Shown here: in pieces, positions 1 through 11,114 of the stretch | Layout: each line of letters starts with the position of its first letter | How positions within the stretch are numbered: position 1 is the first letter of the stretch | Assembly: GCA_033239125.1 (NCBI GenBank) | Contig: BSWB01000008.1 | Coordinates: forward strand, 6,912,001 to 6,976,000 | Length of the DNA stretch: 64,000 nucleotides | Source of the DNA: Fagopyrum homotropicum | Lineage: Eukaryota > Streptophyta > Magnoliopsida > Caryophyllales > Polygonaceae | Direction of reading: 5' to 3' | Position numbers and translations under genes: made by a program | The notes under the pieces: model-generated | The model's input: only the letters and a program-made list of their open reading frames with translations | Database searches by the model: none | Told to the model about the DNA's origin: nothing

Positions 1-1022
1 AACACAACTTCTGATTTATTTTGAGATCGGAGACCCATCTAATATCATACAACACCCTAGTTCTACCACCATGCATACAAAGAGGTATTGAATCCACTCC
101 TTTAATAGCCAAGAAAGTATGGTCTCCTAACATAACTTCTCTAGCATCAAATTCATGCAAAGTGTTAGAGAAATGTTTATTAGGAATGGCATGAACTGGA
201 CATACAGAGTCAAGGATCCAATCATTACAGATATTAGAGTTATCAGAAGACATCAATAGTTCATAAGGATATTTATTTTGAAAAACAACAACAAACATTT
301 TAGGTTTACCATTCACATCTTTATTTTTCGTATTACATTCTTTTATAAAATGACCTATCTTACCACAATAAAAACACTTCTTAGACTTTTTGTCATTAGA
401 GGAGGAAGTATTTTTGTCATTCTGTTTTTTTTCATAACCACCATCCTTCTTTTTCTTATATAAATTCTTGTAAAAACTCTTGGTTTTGCCTTTAGTTATA
501 AGAACATCAGTCATATTATTTGTTTTCTTTAACCATTTTTAGTTTTGAAAACTTTCATAGATTCATTCTTTTGAATTATAGATTGTAGAATCTTGACTCT
601 GAAAATAGTCTCTTGACTAAACTAGATAACATCCTTAAAGGTACAAAACTGATTTGCCAAAGAAATTATCAGAAGAATAGCTTGGTAGTCATCAGAGATA
701 TCATCATTGCATCATTTTAAGTCTTGAGTCAATTTTAGAAAACTATCAAGATTTTCGTGTAGAGTTTTGTTAACATCCATCTTATTGTTAAACAATCTAC
801 ATAACAATGAAATACGACTAGGAAGTGACTTCTTTAAGTAAAAATCTTCAAGCTTTTCTCAATGGTCAGCAGGTTCAGCAAGACTTACCACCTGACGAGC
901 TATATCGTCAACTAACCTTTTGAAGATCTCAGAGCGTGTATGCTCCTTGAGTTCTATCTTTCTGCCTAAGGAAGTACCATTTGGATATTTTTCTTGAATA
1001 GTATTCCAACACTTTATGTTTG
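1..1022 (-). pseudogene. Ty1/copia Gag-protease fragment, decayed
   Basis: Read on the minus strand, one frame runs from about 540 down to the window edge. It carries a lysine-rich stretch, then a CCHC zinc knuckle (CFYCGKIGHFIKEC, about 331-375), then a protease region with the WILDS motif near 200-215. This order (nucleocapsid knuckle followed by aspartic protease) is that of Ty1/copia polyproteins. The expected catalytic triplet D-S-G reads D-S-V here, so the protease would be inactive. Upstream Gag sequence (about 540-1020) has stops and frameshifts. The rest of pol lies outside the window to the left. The copia assignment rests on knuckle-protease order and the familiar HTFLAIKGV-type context; the lineage within copia is not determined. 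Confidence 0.7.
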
Positions 1023-1095
1023 GGGAAGCACCGTAAAGTTGTCCATGAAAACTTTATTCCTAGGGAAGCACCGTAAAGTCATCCATGAAAACTTT
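1023..1095. repeat. Two 33-bp direct repeats, period 40
   Basis: The unit beginning GGGAAGCACCGTAAAGT occurs at 1023-1055 and again at 1063-1095 with two mismatches. It lies exactly at the junction between the copia fragment and the chromovirus LTR remnant, so it may be a recombination or repair scar. Confidence 0.75.
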
Positions 1096-1783
1096 CCGCC
1101 TCCAAACTAGTAGTAGTGATAGAGTTGCACCGATCTAGTTTTCTCTTTCCTAGTGAAAAGAGATCACAGTAGTGAGCCAGCAAGGGATTGTGGTTGCCGT
1201 CGGGTATACAAGCATGATTGTCTTCACTCAACCTTCGCCTTCACGTGGATGCCCGCCCAAAGAACCAACCCTACACCACTCACCAATGTCAACATTGAGA
1301 TGTGAGGTGAGTCAGATCGAGACTGCTCCCCCCTCTTTAAAGGGTGCCTAAACAACTGTGAGACTCGTCTCCAATAAGTATTATCGTACATTCTTAAAGT
1401 TTAGTGTTTCACCTCCGCTTCAGCCTCGTCCTAGTCGTCTACAACCGGTGAGTAAGCCAGACATGGCCTTTACTTGTCATGAATGTAAATAGGAAGAAGT
1501 AAAATATGTGTAGTGGACTTTTGTAGGAATCGAAGGCTGGATCACATGCTCATGTGAGACTTGACCAAGTGACACTAATGTGGGGAATCGAACCTGTAAC
1601 GTATGATAACTTTGCATTCTGGGACGCCAAGGGTGAGGATCGAACCTATGACCATTTATAGCTTTTGAAATTGATTTCCATAATCTGTGTTAAACAATCA
1701 ACTTAGAGATGCTCTTTTGATGTCTTAGAAATATACTTCACCGTTCAATTTTTTATAGTTTGTAGACAGTTATGCATAGTTTG

Positions 1784-1801
1784 TGGTATCAAAAGTTGGT
1801 T
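1784..1801 (+). other. Degenerate primer-binding site, tRNA-iMet type
   Basis: TGGTATCAAAAGTTGGTT resembles the plant initiator-Met complement, with the first eight bases exact. It follows the LTR-like segment, as expected for Tekay/Del-type chromoviruses and unlike the tRNA-Asp sites of the younger elements here. Confidence 0.5.
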
Positions 1802-3979
1802 TTGTTCCAACGACGTTCTGAAGTAGGGCAATTAGGCAATTTTATAACCGTGGATATTTGGAAAGTATGGAGACTAAATGCTTGGGAATCAACTTGGGAT
1901 TTTTGCGTAGAATTAGTTGTTGATCCTTTTTGAGATTTATTTGTCCTAGTGAGTAGAGTGCAAAGCAAAGGATGTTGAGATATTTTATTTGGAATTTTAA
2001 GATTTCAATACGAGTGTCTTATGTTGAGTCAAAGTGGGATCCTTAGTGATTTTTCATGGAAGTTAAGAAGTTGAAAATATTCCAACTTAGTGAAATCTTT
2101 ATTTTGAGTTTTGGATTGTTTTTTAGGTTCCAAGGATAGTTTGGAAGTATGTTAGAGAATTTTATAGGATACTAAAAAGCATGTGCATAGTCGGGTTGTT
2201 GGGATAGTCGTACGTCGGACCACCATCACTCTCCGTGGATCTCTACAGCTTAGTATGATAAGTGAGATAGTATATGGACTTATAGGATTGTGTATTTATG
2301 TATGTTATATGGATATGTAGCATGTTCGTACTAAAGAATATTTTTTATCCTTTAGTTGAGATATCATGATGCGACTATAACCTCGTGATAAAACGTTAGT
2401 ATATTTTAGGAGTATCAATACGAAGATAGTGGACTTCTGGCGGACACCCTGATGATTCCTACAATCTCCCAAAGGACGAGTAGACAAGAAGGTGAAGACT
2501 ACAAGATGATTTTTAACAACAAGAGCAATGGGACGAGGAAAAAAATCTCAAATCAACTCAGAATGAAGGGATAGGAAGCCATCCAAGGGACTTAACAGTA
2601 TGAAGATGAGAGATGAAAACCCAAGATATATGTAAGGACTCACAAGAGTGCAGATTGAAGGTGACAATATTGGAACACAAATCAAGTCGGGTAGAGTACA
2701 ACCACACTTGGCGGGTTAAATGACACTACAACCAAGGTGGATGCCTCCATAGGCAAGAATGGACATGAGAGTCTAGAGAAGATAGGGTTTCGACCCAAAT
2801 ATGAAGTACTAAAGGAGCACAAAGATGGAAATTTACAGTTGAGTTTTAAGACGAAAAATAAATTTCATAACCATGGAGACGGTTTGACTTCTTTATAGAT
2901 ATGAGCAATTTTTAAAAGAAATCGTGACGCAAGTATCAAAAAGAGTAGAAGCCCTATAGTTGAGACAATGGATTGTCATGAAGGAAATGTTACAAAACAA
3001 TACTAGCGAAGGAAGATGTGTGAGTAAGAATAACCTGGGTGAACTTAAGAGTCCACAACGATCTCTCACTCAACACGGGGCTTATGTTACCGACACTAAC
3101 GGTCCATACAAGAGAAGCCCTACTGGATGGAAATTAAGGTCATAGGAGTCACAAGACGCACTTACAAGCTATCGGGGAAGACTTAAAAAGACCATTGATG
3201 TCAGATGGATGACACAGTTGTACTTTAAAAAATAGAGATATCCCACAGAGGAACCGGAAGTTTGGGATCTTGAGGAAAGTCAACTATAGACTGACCAGTG
3301 ACAACCAAGAACGTAACCATTTCAGTTGGTAGGGACGAGTAATGGACAAAGAGGAAGCGGTTGATTTTCAACCGTGGTCTTATTTTAATAAAGGCCGATA
3401 AAGAGAGTACTTAGTACTTCTTCCAAATGGGACCGATGGTGTGTTCTAACGAACAAGAGTTAGGTCAAACTTTGACTCACGGAAAGACACCATTATGATC
3501 GATGGGTAGAAACATATTGATCAGAGTAGCGTAGTGGAATTGTGGTGGGGCTATATCCACATAACGGGAAACTCAATGATATGTCAACTTTGACCTCAAG
3601 TTAAAAAGTTATAGACATATATGAAAATCTCCACATGGAGTGTGATTTTTTGGGTTATAGCAATTTGAAAGCCTGACAAGAAGTAGGTGTTGAATCATTA
3701 ACGGAGGAACGATCCGATTAAGTCATATTAGGGAGACAAGATCAAGTGAGTTGTATTACAAAGAGCATTAGGAACTTAGTAAAGTGCCGGAAGATGTCTA
3801 AGACCTTTTCCCAAATCTAATGGTCAGAATCTTTCGGAAGGTCAGAAGTAAGTGGACTCAGAAAAAGGAATAAAGTTTTATAGTTATTTTCGGTAGAGTC
3901 ATCAAAAGAGATGGAAGTAAGTTTAGAAAAGCAACCCGTCGAGAGCTTAAAACTGTTTGGGAAGTTATTTTTGGAATAA

Positions 3980-4240
3980 CACTATTACCCATACTAGAGA
4001 GTGTACATCCAGTGTTCCACATGTCTTAGTTGAGAGAGTACCTACCAGGTCCGAGACGCGCCATCAACTATGAGGATTGGATAGTTGAGTCAGATCATAC
4101 TTTTGTGGAGTATCTAGTGGTCTAGATGAGGAGTCAATGAGGTACCTGGGAGATGGAGAATAGCATCAGGAGTAGTTATCCTAAGTTCCTTGCGGAGTCA
4201 TCCGCAACCACTATACCGACGAGTTAGTACTCGGACATTG
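3980..4240 (+). pseudogene. Integrase C-terminus and chromodomain remnant
   Basis: Translation of 3980-4080 gives the hallmark V-H-P-V-F-H-x-S followed by L-R-E-Y-L-P-G-P, interrupted by a stop where Q is expected. Chromovirus polyproteins have this region between the integrase core and the chromodomain. About 70 bp on, a second patch (4150-4205) reads W-E-M-E-N-S-I-R-S-S-Y-P-K-F, like the end of a chromodomain. Frameshifts separate the patches. This is what identifies the host element as a chromovirus; no intact ORF remains. Confidence 0.6.
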
Positions 4241-4996
4241 ATTTGTATGACTTATTTGACTATATGATTACTTCCGTGTTTGAGTGTTTAATCTTTTTGT
4301 AGTAAAATTCTATGGTCCTTGAGTGATACTTACATTTAGAAAGGTAGAACGAAGATTCTTCATAAGAAGACTTAAGATATTTCGGGTCTTTTTATCGAAA
4401 GTTATCGAAGTGGTCTTCTTAATTCTAAGTTTCGTTATTTTAAAGGGGTACTAATGTAATATCTGGAATTTTATTCCGGTATTTTCCGAGTTGAACCGGA
4501 TTTCGACCAACTAGAACTTTTACATGGTTCTTTATATCATGAGCCAACCATTTTTTTGTGAGATTATTATCACATAAAATGATAAAAATATCACATTTGC
4601 TTACTCTTGCAAGACTAGAAATTAAGCCCATTTTGACAAGGCCATGAGGCCTGTTCGCTCCAAACGGTGTGTGCAAGCTTTAAATTTATAACCCTAGACG
4701 TAAGCTTAAAACAAGGATGCGAACCCGCAGTGTACGGGTCAATCGTAGTAAAAAGCAAGGAATTCCAGGGGTCGATCACAGGGACTTAGTGAAACAAAGT
4801 CCAATTATGGTATGCTTATGTAAGTACTAACACAAAAGGTGATCAAAACAATCAAAGATGATATAGAAGTCAATAAAGGAAACATGCAATTCTAGGGATT
4901 AAAGCATCTGGTTGTGGTTCCAACTCAAGATCTAAAGATAAGCTGACAAAGCTGAGGTTTTTGCATAGGGAAAGTGTTTCTAAAGTAGAATAGATC

Positions 4997-5254
4997 ACCG
5001 GGTAAGTCTCACTACTCACTAATCCAAAACCGTAACTCCTATTACCGGGTAAGTCTCAAGGAATTAAGATAAAGAACTATAACCTCAAACTAACACACCA
5101 TCTAAGGGAATAGAATCAACCTTTACCGGGTAAGTCTCAGGCTAACTCACAAAGAAGGGATGAAAGCACACTCAAACCCCAATAAAGGATAAACCTTTAT
5201 TACCTACACTTATGATCGTTGGTAAACAAACTAAGGAATTACCGGGTAAGTCTC
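4997..5254 (-). repeat. Four-copy leader repeat ACCGGGTAAGTCTC
   Basis: Copies start at 4997, 5044, 5125 and 5241 (intervals 47, 81 and 116). The other family-A LTRs carry the same array at 11458-11715, 21140-21397 and 26100-26357. The array lies downstream of the TATA box and so in the RNA leader. Family C has a near-identical arrangement at 48743-49003. Confidence 0.85.
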
Positions 5255-5345
5255 ATCCTAGGCTTGCATTGAACCATGAAAGGTGTAATAAGAATAGGAT
5301 TTGGCAAACTCTAACACTTAACTCTCAGTTTGGGATCAGATAAGT

Positions 5346-5401
5346 CACCTCGGTCAGAAGAATTCCACCCCGGCCGAGATTTTCATCGACTGAGCGAGAT
5401 G
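5346..5401. repeat. Tripartite dyad in U5 of A-1
   Basis: Half-site CACCTCGGTCA, then a degraded palindrome near CACCCCGGCCGAGAT, then the opposite half-site TGAGCGAGATG, with spacers of about 10 bp. The same arrangement sits beside the leader array in the LTRs of families B and C. Confidence 0.65.
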
Positions 5402-6425
5402 CTTAGGGTTAAGGTTAAAGACTCGAGCTTTCAGGGTCCTACTGGAATCTAAGATTATTCTATCATTGTTTTTCCCACAACCTTCAGCCAATCACCCTAG
5501 AATCACACAAGGAATTTAGCCACTCATCATCATGAAAGCAATAATCAAATATATGGGAAGAAGGTGAATATTTGAACAAGAAGAATTTAATGAAAAGACT
5601 TCAATAACTGAATCAAATATCACAACAAAAGCGTTCCTTGGATAGAAATCCAACAAGGCAAGACAACAAGGAAGGGAATCTAAGATGATCTTACAAAACC
5701 CTTCAAAAGCTATAAAAGCTATAATCTTCCTTCTTCAACCTTCAAAAAGGTTCTTCAATTCTCCCAACTGGAGTATGGCTGCTGCGGTGCAAGCGGGGTT
5801 GATAGCGGTGTATGCAGGATTTTCAGCCGTAAGCGGGATGTTGGATTTGTGGAAATCCAACCCTTTTTATAGGAAAATAAACCTCCAAAGATAATATATC
5901 TTAGAAAGATCTTTTCCCATAAATATAGGTAAAATATAGGATCTGAATTATCTTCTTCCTTCCAGGAGCCAAGCCCAAAAATATAAGATCCTCTTTCCAA
6001 AGATAAAAGATCTCAGCCAAGAATAAAATATTCTCGCCGCGTCCCAAGTGTTCGCCTCGGTCGAGTTGACTTCTCTGGATCACCTCGGTCGAGGTGAATC
6101 TGTGGTCAACCGAGGTGAGTCACAACTGAATGTGAAATCTCTCAAATCTGGTCCAAAGTGAATCTCTAATCCATGGCTATGCTTCCTGGATGGGTCCTTA
6201 TGTTCCTGAATGTAGCTCCAATGACTCCATAACTCCTTTTGCTCCTTTTTGATGCAAAACGTGCCATTTTACCTATGATTACAACAAAAGTAGGTGTAGA
6301 CCTCGATTCCCGCAAAGGTAGATGAAATGGTAATATAATCACATATTATACATACAAACATGCAGATTATGAAAGATAAAACGTCCAAACAAACCCCAAA
6401 ATATAGACTATAATTCATGCTATCA

Positions 6426-6464
6426 AAATACCCCATACTTAGCCCTTGCTTGTCCCCAAGCAAG
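6426..6464 (-). promoter_or_regulatory. Polypurine tract and GGGA-loop hairpin, A-1
   Basis: In sense orientation the tract TAAGTATGGGGTATTT directly abuts the 3' LTR, where plus-strand DNA synthesis would be primed. Just upstream is a perfect 8-bp stem with loop GGGA (CTTGCTTG-GGGA-CAAGCAAG, 6445-6464). The hairpin recurs at the same place in every element of the window. Confidence 0.85.
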
Positions 6465-7776
6465 TTCCGCATATAAAAGACAAGATAGAATGGATTATAA
6501 GTCAATAAAATCAATGAAAAGTCTTTCAAAAACATTTTTATGGTGTGCTACAATCATAGATCACTCTAAGAGAATACTTTATGGAATTTAAAAATCAATG
6601 TATGATTAAAACATTTTATAAATATAAGAAAGTCGTTCATCTTTGCATAAAATCATAGAATGCATAATAAGTCATAATTATCGAAATTAATCATGCATAA
6701 TCCAGTTTAAACCACTAAGTCAATCAACAAGCTCAAGGTCTCAAGGGCTTCCCAAAAGAAAGGTCAAGAAACGTGTAGGGTAGGGATGTATGTAAGGTAA
6801 TGTGGTGCTAGAATCCGGGAAAAGGATATACTTCACTTTCACTTTGACTTGCAACATCTTCCACCAATAACTTTGCTTATTTCACATTTTTTTTCTTTTT
6901 TCTTTACTTTTTGGGATGCATGGACAGAGGTGCACAATAACCGAAGCCTAGGAAATCAACAATCATCAATTTCTTGAGATGCATCAAACCCTTGATGCAC
7001 ATACCATGACCCGTTAGGAATATCGCTCAATCCGACTTTGGCAAGACACAAACACCCGGCTATGTGAATGGTGCCGAGTTACTCATCTTCATGATTGACT
7101 TCCCCAAACCTATTATTACTTTCTAACACTTTCACTTCTAGCCAACTTCTCAACTTTAACTTCACTTGCTTTCACCACTTTGCTTGCTTCCAAATTCTCG
7201 GATAGGTAAAGGGAGGCAAAATGCATATGAGGGGTTAAGCATGATCAAGAAGAAGAAGAGAAAAGAATGAATTGCCTTGGTCTTTCCAGGAAGAAAGTGA
7301 GAGAACTCATAATGTGGTGTCAACCTTCAAATTCAACATAATTTGGATAAAAACAAAGTATTAAACATGCCAATAATTTCAAACAAAGCATTTAGCAACT
7401 TAAACATATTATAAAACCTTTCAAACACATAAAGAATTTCAAAACCAGTCAGTAAACAAGATCTTCACTAAGATCATATCCAGATATGAAGCACAAAAAT
7501 CGTTTTCGAAAACTCTCAATTAACCCACCTCGGTCGAGGTGTTCTTAGGTCAACCGAGGTGAAACGCCTCGTTCGGCCAAAACTGCCCCGGTCGAGGTCC
7601 AAAAAATTTTTTTTAAAACCAGTTTTTCTTTCAGTTTCGACATTTTTCTTAATCAAATAACCTGTAAGTATGCATGTAGTCTCAGATAAACACATAGATG
7701 CAAAAGTGAAGCATAAATATAGATATCTGGTCAAATAGAGTCATACATCAAATAAATGTCAAATACATCAATAAAC

Positions 7777-7806
7777 ACCCCATACTTAGGACACACTATC
7801 CCAGTG
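7777..7806 (-). promoter_or_regulatory. Second hairpin and polypurine-like tract, A-1
   Basis: Sense TAAGTATGGGGT (7777-7788) repeats the true polypurine tract. It is preceded by a short stem CACT/AGTG (7794-7806). The stem is weaker than in families B and C. Confidence 0.6.
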
Positions 7807-7890
7807 GGTCAAAATAAGTCTAAGGAATGAAGTACTCACCGGATAATAAGCTGAACTGCATAAAAAATAAGAAAGAAAATCCTGCAGCTC

Positions 7891-9270
7891 TTAGTAGTCA
7901 CGATCTGGTAGTGGTGGTGGTGGCACATACGGATACTGGGACGGGTCGAACGGATAGCCCATGACGTGCTCAAACTGAATCTGGGCCATCATGTGCTGGT
8001 AATGCTGCCGCTCCTGCATCTCGCGGATATCCAGTGACAAAGCAGCATACGAGTCAATAACCTAATCCGTCAGATCATCGATCCGACGGTGAGCCTCTGG
8101 ATCTCTGTGTCGGCGTGTCCTACGCCTAGCAGGTCTCACTGGAGAAGTAGCAGGTGCAGGCTCAGTATCCTCATCATCCAGATCTATAACTAGTGCGCTC
8201 ATCCCAGCAGTATCTGTCCTTGTATCCATCGGGACTCCACCCTCTCTGTCATCAGTTGTCTCCTCATCATCTGCCTCCTCCTCAGCTGGGACAACTGCTG
8301 CCTCTCTGTAATCCTCCATCAGTGGGGCCCAAGCGGTCTGCCAATAATGAGGGTCATAAACAGTAAACTGGGCAGACCACCTGATCCCCTGTGGTGCAGT
8401 CAGCTCCCACGGCATAGCCACGTATGGTGTAGTCAGACCTTGGGGAACCAGAATCTGCCGAGTGATCATCTCCTGCGGCCCAAGCGGCTTGGCAGCCGCC
8501 ACCATCGTGCAAGCGCTGAGATCCATGTCCTGATAGCTGGCGATGTGGGTGACAAGTCCTCCGCAGCAGATGTCTCCCTTCGCCTTGACCTTGATCTTGT
8601 GCAGATCCTCTGCCAACATCAAGCCAAAGTCCGGGATACCTCCTGTCACCATGCAGTATAGGCTGAACAACTCCCCCTGTCGGACCTTCTGGGGCGTCTC
8701 AGTACGCGCCAGAAGTGTCTCACTGAAGATGCGGTGAGCTAACCTAAAGGCTAAGTGAAAGATGACCTTCTCCCTGGAATCTCCAGGGCGCCATCTGTCT
8801 GCATGCTCAACAATATGGGCAATCTGTCCCCAAAACTCCCTAGCTACAGATCGGGATGGGAAGTCAACAGCTGTCGGCTCAGGAAAACCAAAAATCTCCC
8901 TCCAATACTCTAGTGGCACTAAGAAGTTCCGGTTCATCAACCGGTACTTCACAGATCGCTCTGTGGGAAGGTAGGTGGAGGAGCTAATGAACTCTAAGGT
9001 GGACTCCAAATAGGTTGGGGCTCAGATCTCAGTAAACTGATCCAGCCCTACTGTAGATATCATCCGTCTAAGGTCTCCGTCTACCTGGAGACAGTCAAAA
9101 GCATACACGTCCAGGAAGCGGGGTGCAATCACTGGACGGCCAGAAATACGCTCATAATCGACCTGGTGTCGCTCGTGGATCACCGGTCGATAGGGTCGGG
9201 AAGAAGAGGAAGAAGGGGAAGGTGAGGATCTATCCCTAAGGGCAAGGCGTCTGTCAAAACTCATTTTCAA
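7891..9270 (-). pseudogene. Second ORF of A-1, ATHILA ORF-1-like
   Basis: A 460-codon frame lies downstream of pol, where retrovirus-like plant elements place an extra gene. It is homologous throughout to the 41228-42778 protein: a conserved core beginning R-P-V-I-A-P-R-F, the motif V-K-Y-R-L-M-N-R, the landmark F-G-F-P, then A-R-T-E-T-P-Q-K, an acidic Ser/Thr-rich linker and a proline-rich end. The resemblance to the plant family called ATHILA ORF-1 is from memory of that family; its function is unknown. I see no signal peptide or membrane segment, so it does not look like an envelope protein. Two in-frame stops break it: TGA at 9022-9024 (CGA in A-2) and TAG at 8062-8064 (CAG in A-2). The ATG at 9270 is conserved with A-2. 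Confidence 0.8.
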
Positions 9271-10081
9271 AAATCTGTCACTGTCAGGTCACCTCGGTCA
9301 ACTGACAACACTCAAGAATCACCTCGGCCGAGGCACAGCTCGTCTGGACCGAGGCGGAAAACTGGATTCTAATTTCTTCAGAAAATTCAGTTCTTTTCCC
9401 CCAAAATTACTACAACTGCTTCCTATGGGGTACTTAATCCTTTCCTCAGCAAATGCAAGGGCAACCAAAGCCCAAATCGAAGCGAAATCAGCGAGTTAGG
9501 GTTTCGGTTTTGTTTTAGCTTGTTCGGCCGAATCGGTTCAATTTTCTTGCAGATCGATGATGCACTGGGATCCTCTATGCCTTAATCGCAGTTTGGAAGC
9601 GAAAATCTTTGAAAATGAGAGAGATTCGAAGGAGCGAGGTGCAAACTGTCGCCGCAGTCGAGGGAGAGGGTAAAGTGAGGAGAGAGAAATCTTCAGCCTT
9701 TTTTATACCCTTTTCTGGAACTGTTGTCACCTCGGTCGAGATGGTCTCGACTGGACCGAGGTGGTACGGACCGAGGTGGTTCTTCAAAAACCCTATTCAC
9801 CTCGGTTGCTCAAGAATCATCTCGGTCGAGGTGCTTGATAGCAACCGAGATGCCTCAGTCAAAACTTCGTCTTCTCAAATTCTCGATCTTCTGTCCTTCC
9901 AGTTATGCTCCTTCTTTAGATGTCTCCTGTTATCTGTCTAGAACGCCAAAAACAAAACAAAGCAAAGCAAAAGCAAAGACTATCTAAGCTAGACTAGAAA
10001 AAAGGAAAAGAAAGCAATACCTTAGGTTGCCTCCCAAGAAGCGCTTGGTTTAAGGTCGCTAGTTGGACCATGATGCGTCTC
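9271..10081 (-). other. Pol to second-ORF spacer of A-1
   Basis: Untranslated spacer with two dyad clusters (9294-9357 and about 9728-9860). At its pol-proximal end is the conserved hairpin at 10021-10038 (sense CTTGGG-AGGCAA-CCTAAG, one G-U pair) next to AAGCGCTT. Plus-strand frames here are shadows. Confidence 0.75.
10021..10046 (-). other. Post-pol hairpin, A-1
   Basis: Stem-loop with loop AGGCAA just 3' of the pol stop, with the palindrome AAGCGCTT at 10039-10046. Counterparts are at 16507, 40410, 47368 and 51743. Confidence 0.7.
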
Positions 10082-11114
10082 TCAAACGAGGTATATTGGT
10101 GCAACCTCCTCAACCGGAGTTTCCGGTTTGTACTTCTTAAGTCTATGACCGTTGACCTTGAAGCTTCCGCTAGTTTCGCCCCATATCTCAACTGCACCAT
10201 GAGGAAGAACATGTTTCACAACATAAGGTCCGGTCCATCTAGATTTTAACTTACCTGGAAAGAGGCGGAGGCGGGAGTTGAAGAGTAGAACTAAGTCTCC
10301 TTCGTTAAGCTCCTTTGGGACGATACGCTTGTCATGCCATCTCTTCGTCCTCTCCTTATAGATTTTGGCATTCTCATAAGCGTTCAAACGCAGCTCCTCC
10401 AGCTCGTTGATTTCCAATAGCCGCTTCTCGCCGGCCTCCTTAATGTCGAAGTTCAACCATTTGATCGCCCAATATGCTTTGTGTTCTAATTCAACGGGCA
10501 AATGGCAAGACTTCCCATATACCAAATTATAAGGGGTGGTACCTATGGGAGTCTTAAATGCGGTCCTGTACGCCCAAAGAGCATCGTCCAATTTCATGGA
10601 CCAATCCTTCCTCGTCCTAGAGACGGTTTTCTCCAAAATTGCCTTGATTTCTCTATTCGAGATCTCGACCTGTCCACTAGTCTGAGGGTGATAAGGGGTT
10701 GATACCTTGTGGGTTACCCCATACTTCGATAGAAGTGCCTTGAACTTCCGGTTGATGAAATGTGTTCCTCCATCACTGATGATGATGCACGGAGTTCCAA
10801 AATGTGGAAAGATAGTTCTGTTTAAGAACTTCACAACCACCTTGGCGTCGTTAGTGGGAGAAGCGATGGCTTCAACCCATCTAGAGACGTAATCAACTGC
10901 AAGAAGAATATAGAGGTTTCCTCCGGAGGATGGGAAAGGTCCCATGAAGTCTATCCCCATACATCAAAGATTTCCACCTCTTGGATGTTATTAAGCGGAA
11001 TTTCGTTCCTCCTTGACAAATTTCCTGTTCTTTGGCATGCATCACAAGAGACAACAAACGATTGCACATCCTTAAATAATGTAGGCCAAAAGAAACCGGA
11101 ACGTAATACCTTAG
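10082..11114 (-). pseudogene. Integrase, C-terminal part, of A-1
   Basis: This is the second half of A-1's polyprotein; the first half resumes at 22553 beyond A-2. It contains the end of the zinc-binding region (C-D-A-C-Q), the catalytic core with D in G-I-D-F-M-G-P, D in S-D-G-G and E in G-Q-V-E, and the C-terminal R-W-T-G-P-Y element. A missing base near 10955, in a run of C that is one longer in A-2, shifts the frame just before the first catalytic Asp. The open frame at its upstream end runs into the inserted LTR. Confidence 0.85.

Larger units (their letters stand above)
1096..4651 (+). mobile_element. Decayed chromovirus-like Ty3/gypsy element, left part
   Basis: From 1096 the sequence matches the right-hand segment starting near 27971 (shared landmarks: CCGCCTCCAAAC, GCCGTCGGGTATACAAGC, GGCCTTTACTTGTCATGAAT). 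This looks like the end of an LTR. It is followed at 1784 by a site resembling the initiator tRNA-Met primer site. The interior (about 1800-4250) is full of stops. A Gag-like patch is visible near 2900-2960 and a polyprotein C-terminus near 3980-4240. The interior is only about 2.4 kb, so most of pol has been lost or is unrecognisable. The 5' part of the LTR is missing, cut at the copia junction. A-1 is inserted at the right edge, and the interrupted sequence resumes at 27529. Confidence 0.55.
4652..6425 (-). repeat. 3' LTR of A-1
   Basis: This 1774-bp LTR pairs with 25754-27528. The sense-strand TATA box (TATAAAAA) is at 5864-5871. Upstream of it (U3, higher coordinates) lies the palindrome CACCTCGGTCGAGGTG at 6081-6096 with half-site ACCGAGGTG at 6109-6117. 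Downstream, in the transcribed part, lie a four-copy leader repeat (4997-5254) and a tripartite dyad (5346-5401). Confidence 0.93.
6426..7890 (-). other. 3' noncoding region of A-1
   Basis: No supported gene. The region contains a block at about 6900-7110 (landmarks CGAAGCCTAGG, GACTTTGGCAAG, CCGAGTTACT) that is conserved in families B and C. It also has a dyad at 7526-7561 (palindrome 7526-7541, half-site 7553-7561) and, near its upstream end, a second polypurine-like tract with a small hairpin (7777-7806). Its colinearity with the same region of A-2 (12873-14348) is close to complete. Confidence 0.8.

Noticed and set aside
278..463. Plus-strand 61-codon frame with hydrophobic composition
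   Set aside because: It is antisense to the copia zinc-knuckle region, which explains the sequence.
4997..5254. CRISPR-like array
   Set aside because: Four short repeats with unequal spacers in a plant LTR; repeat length and spacing do not fit CRISPR.
5685..5894. 69-codon plus-strand frame, repeated at 26788-26997
   Set aside because: It is antisense, runs across the TATA region of family-A LTRs and recurs only because LTRs are paired.
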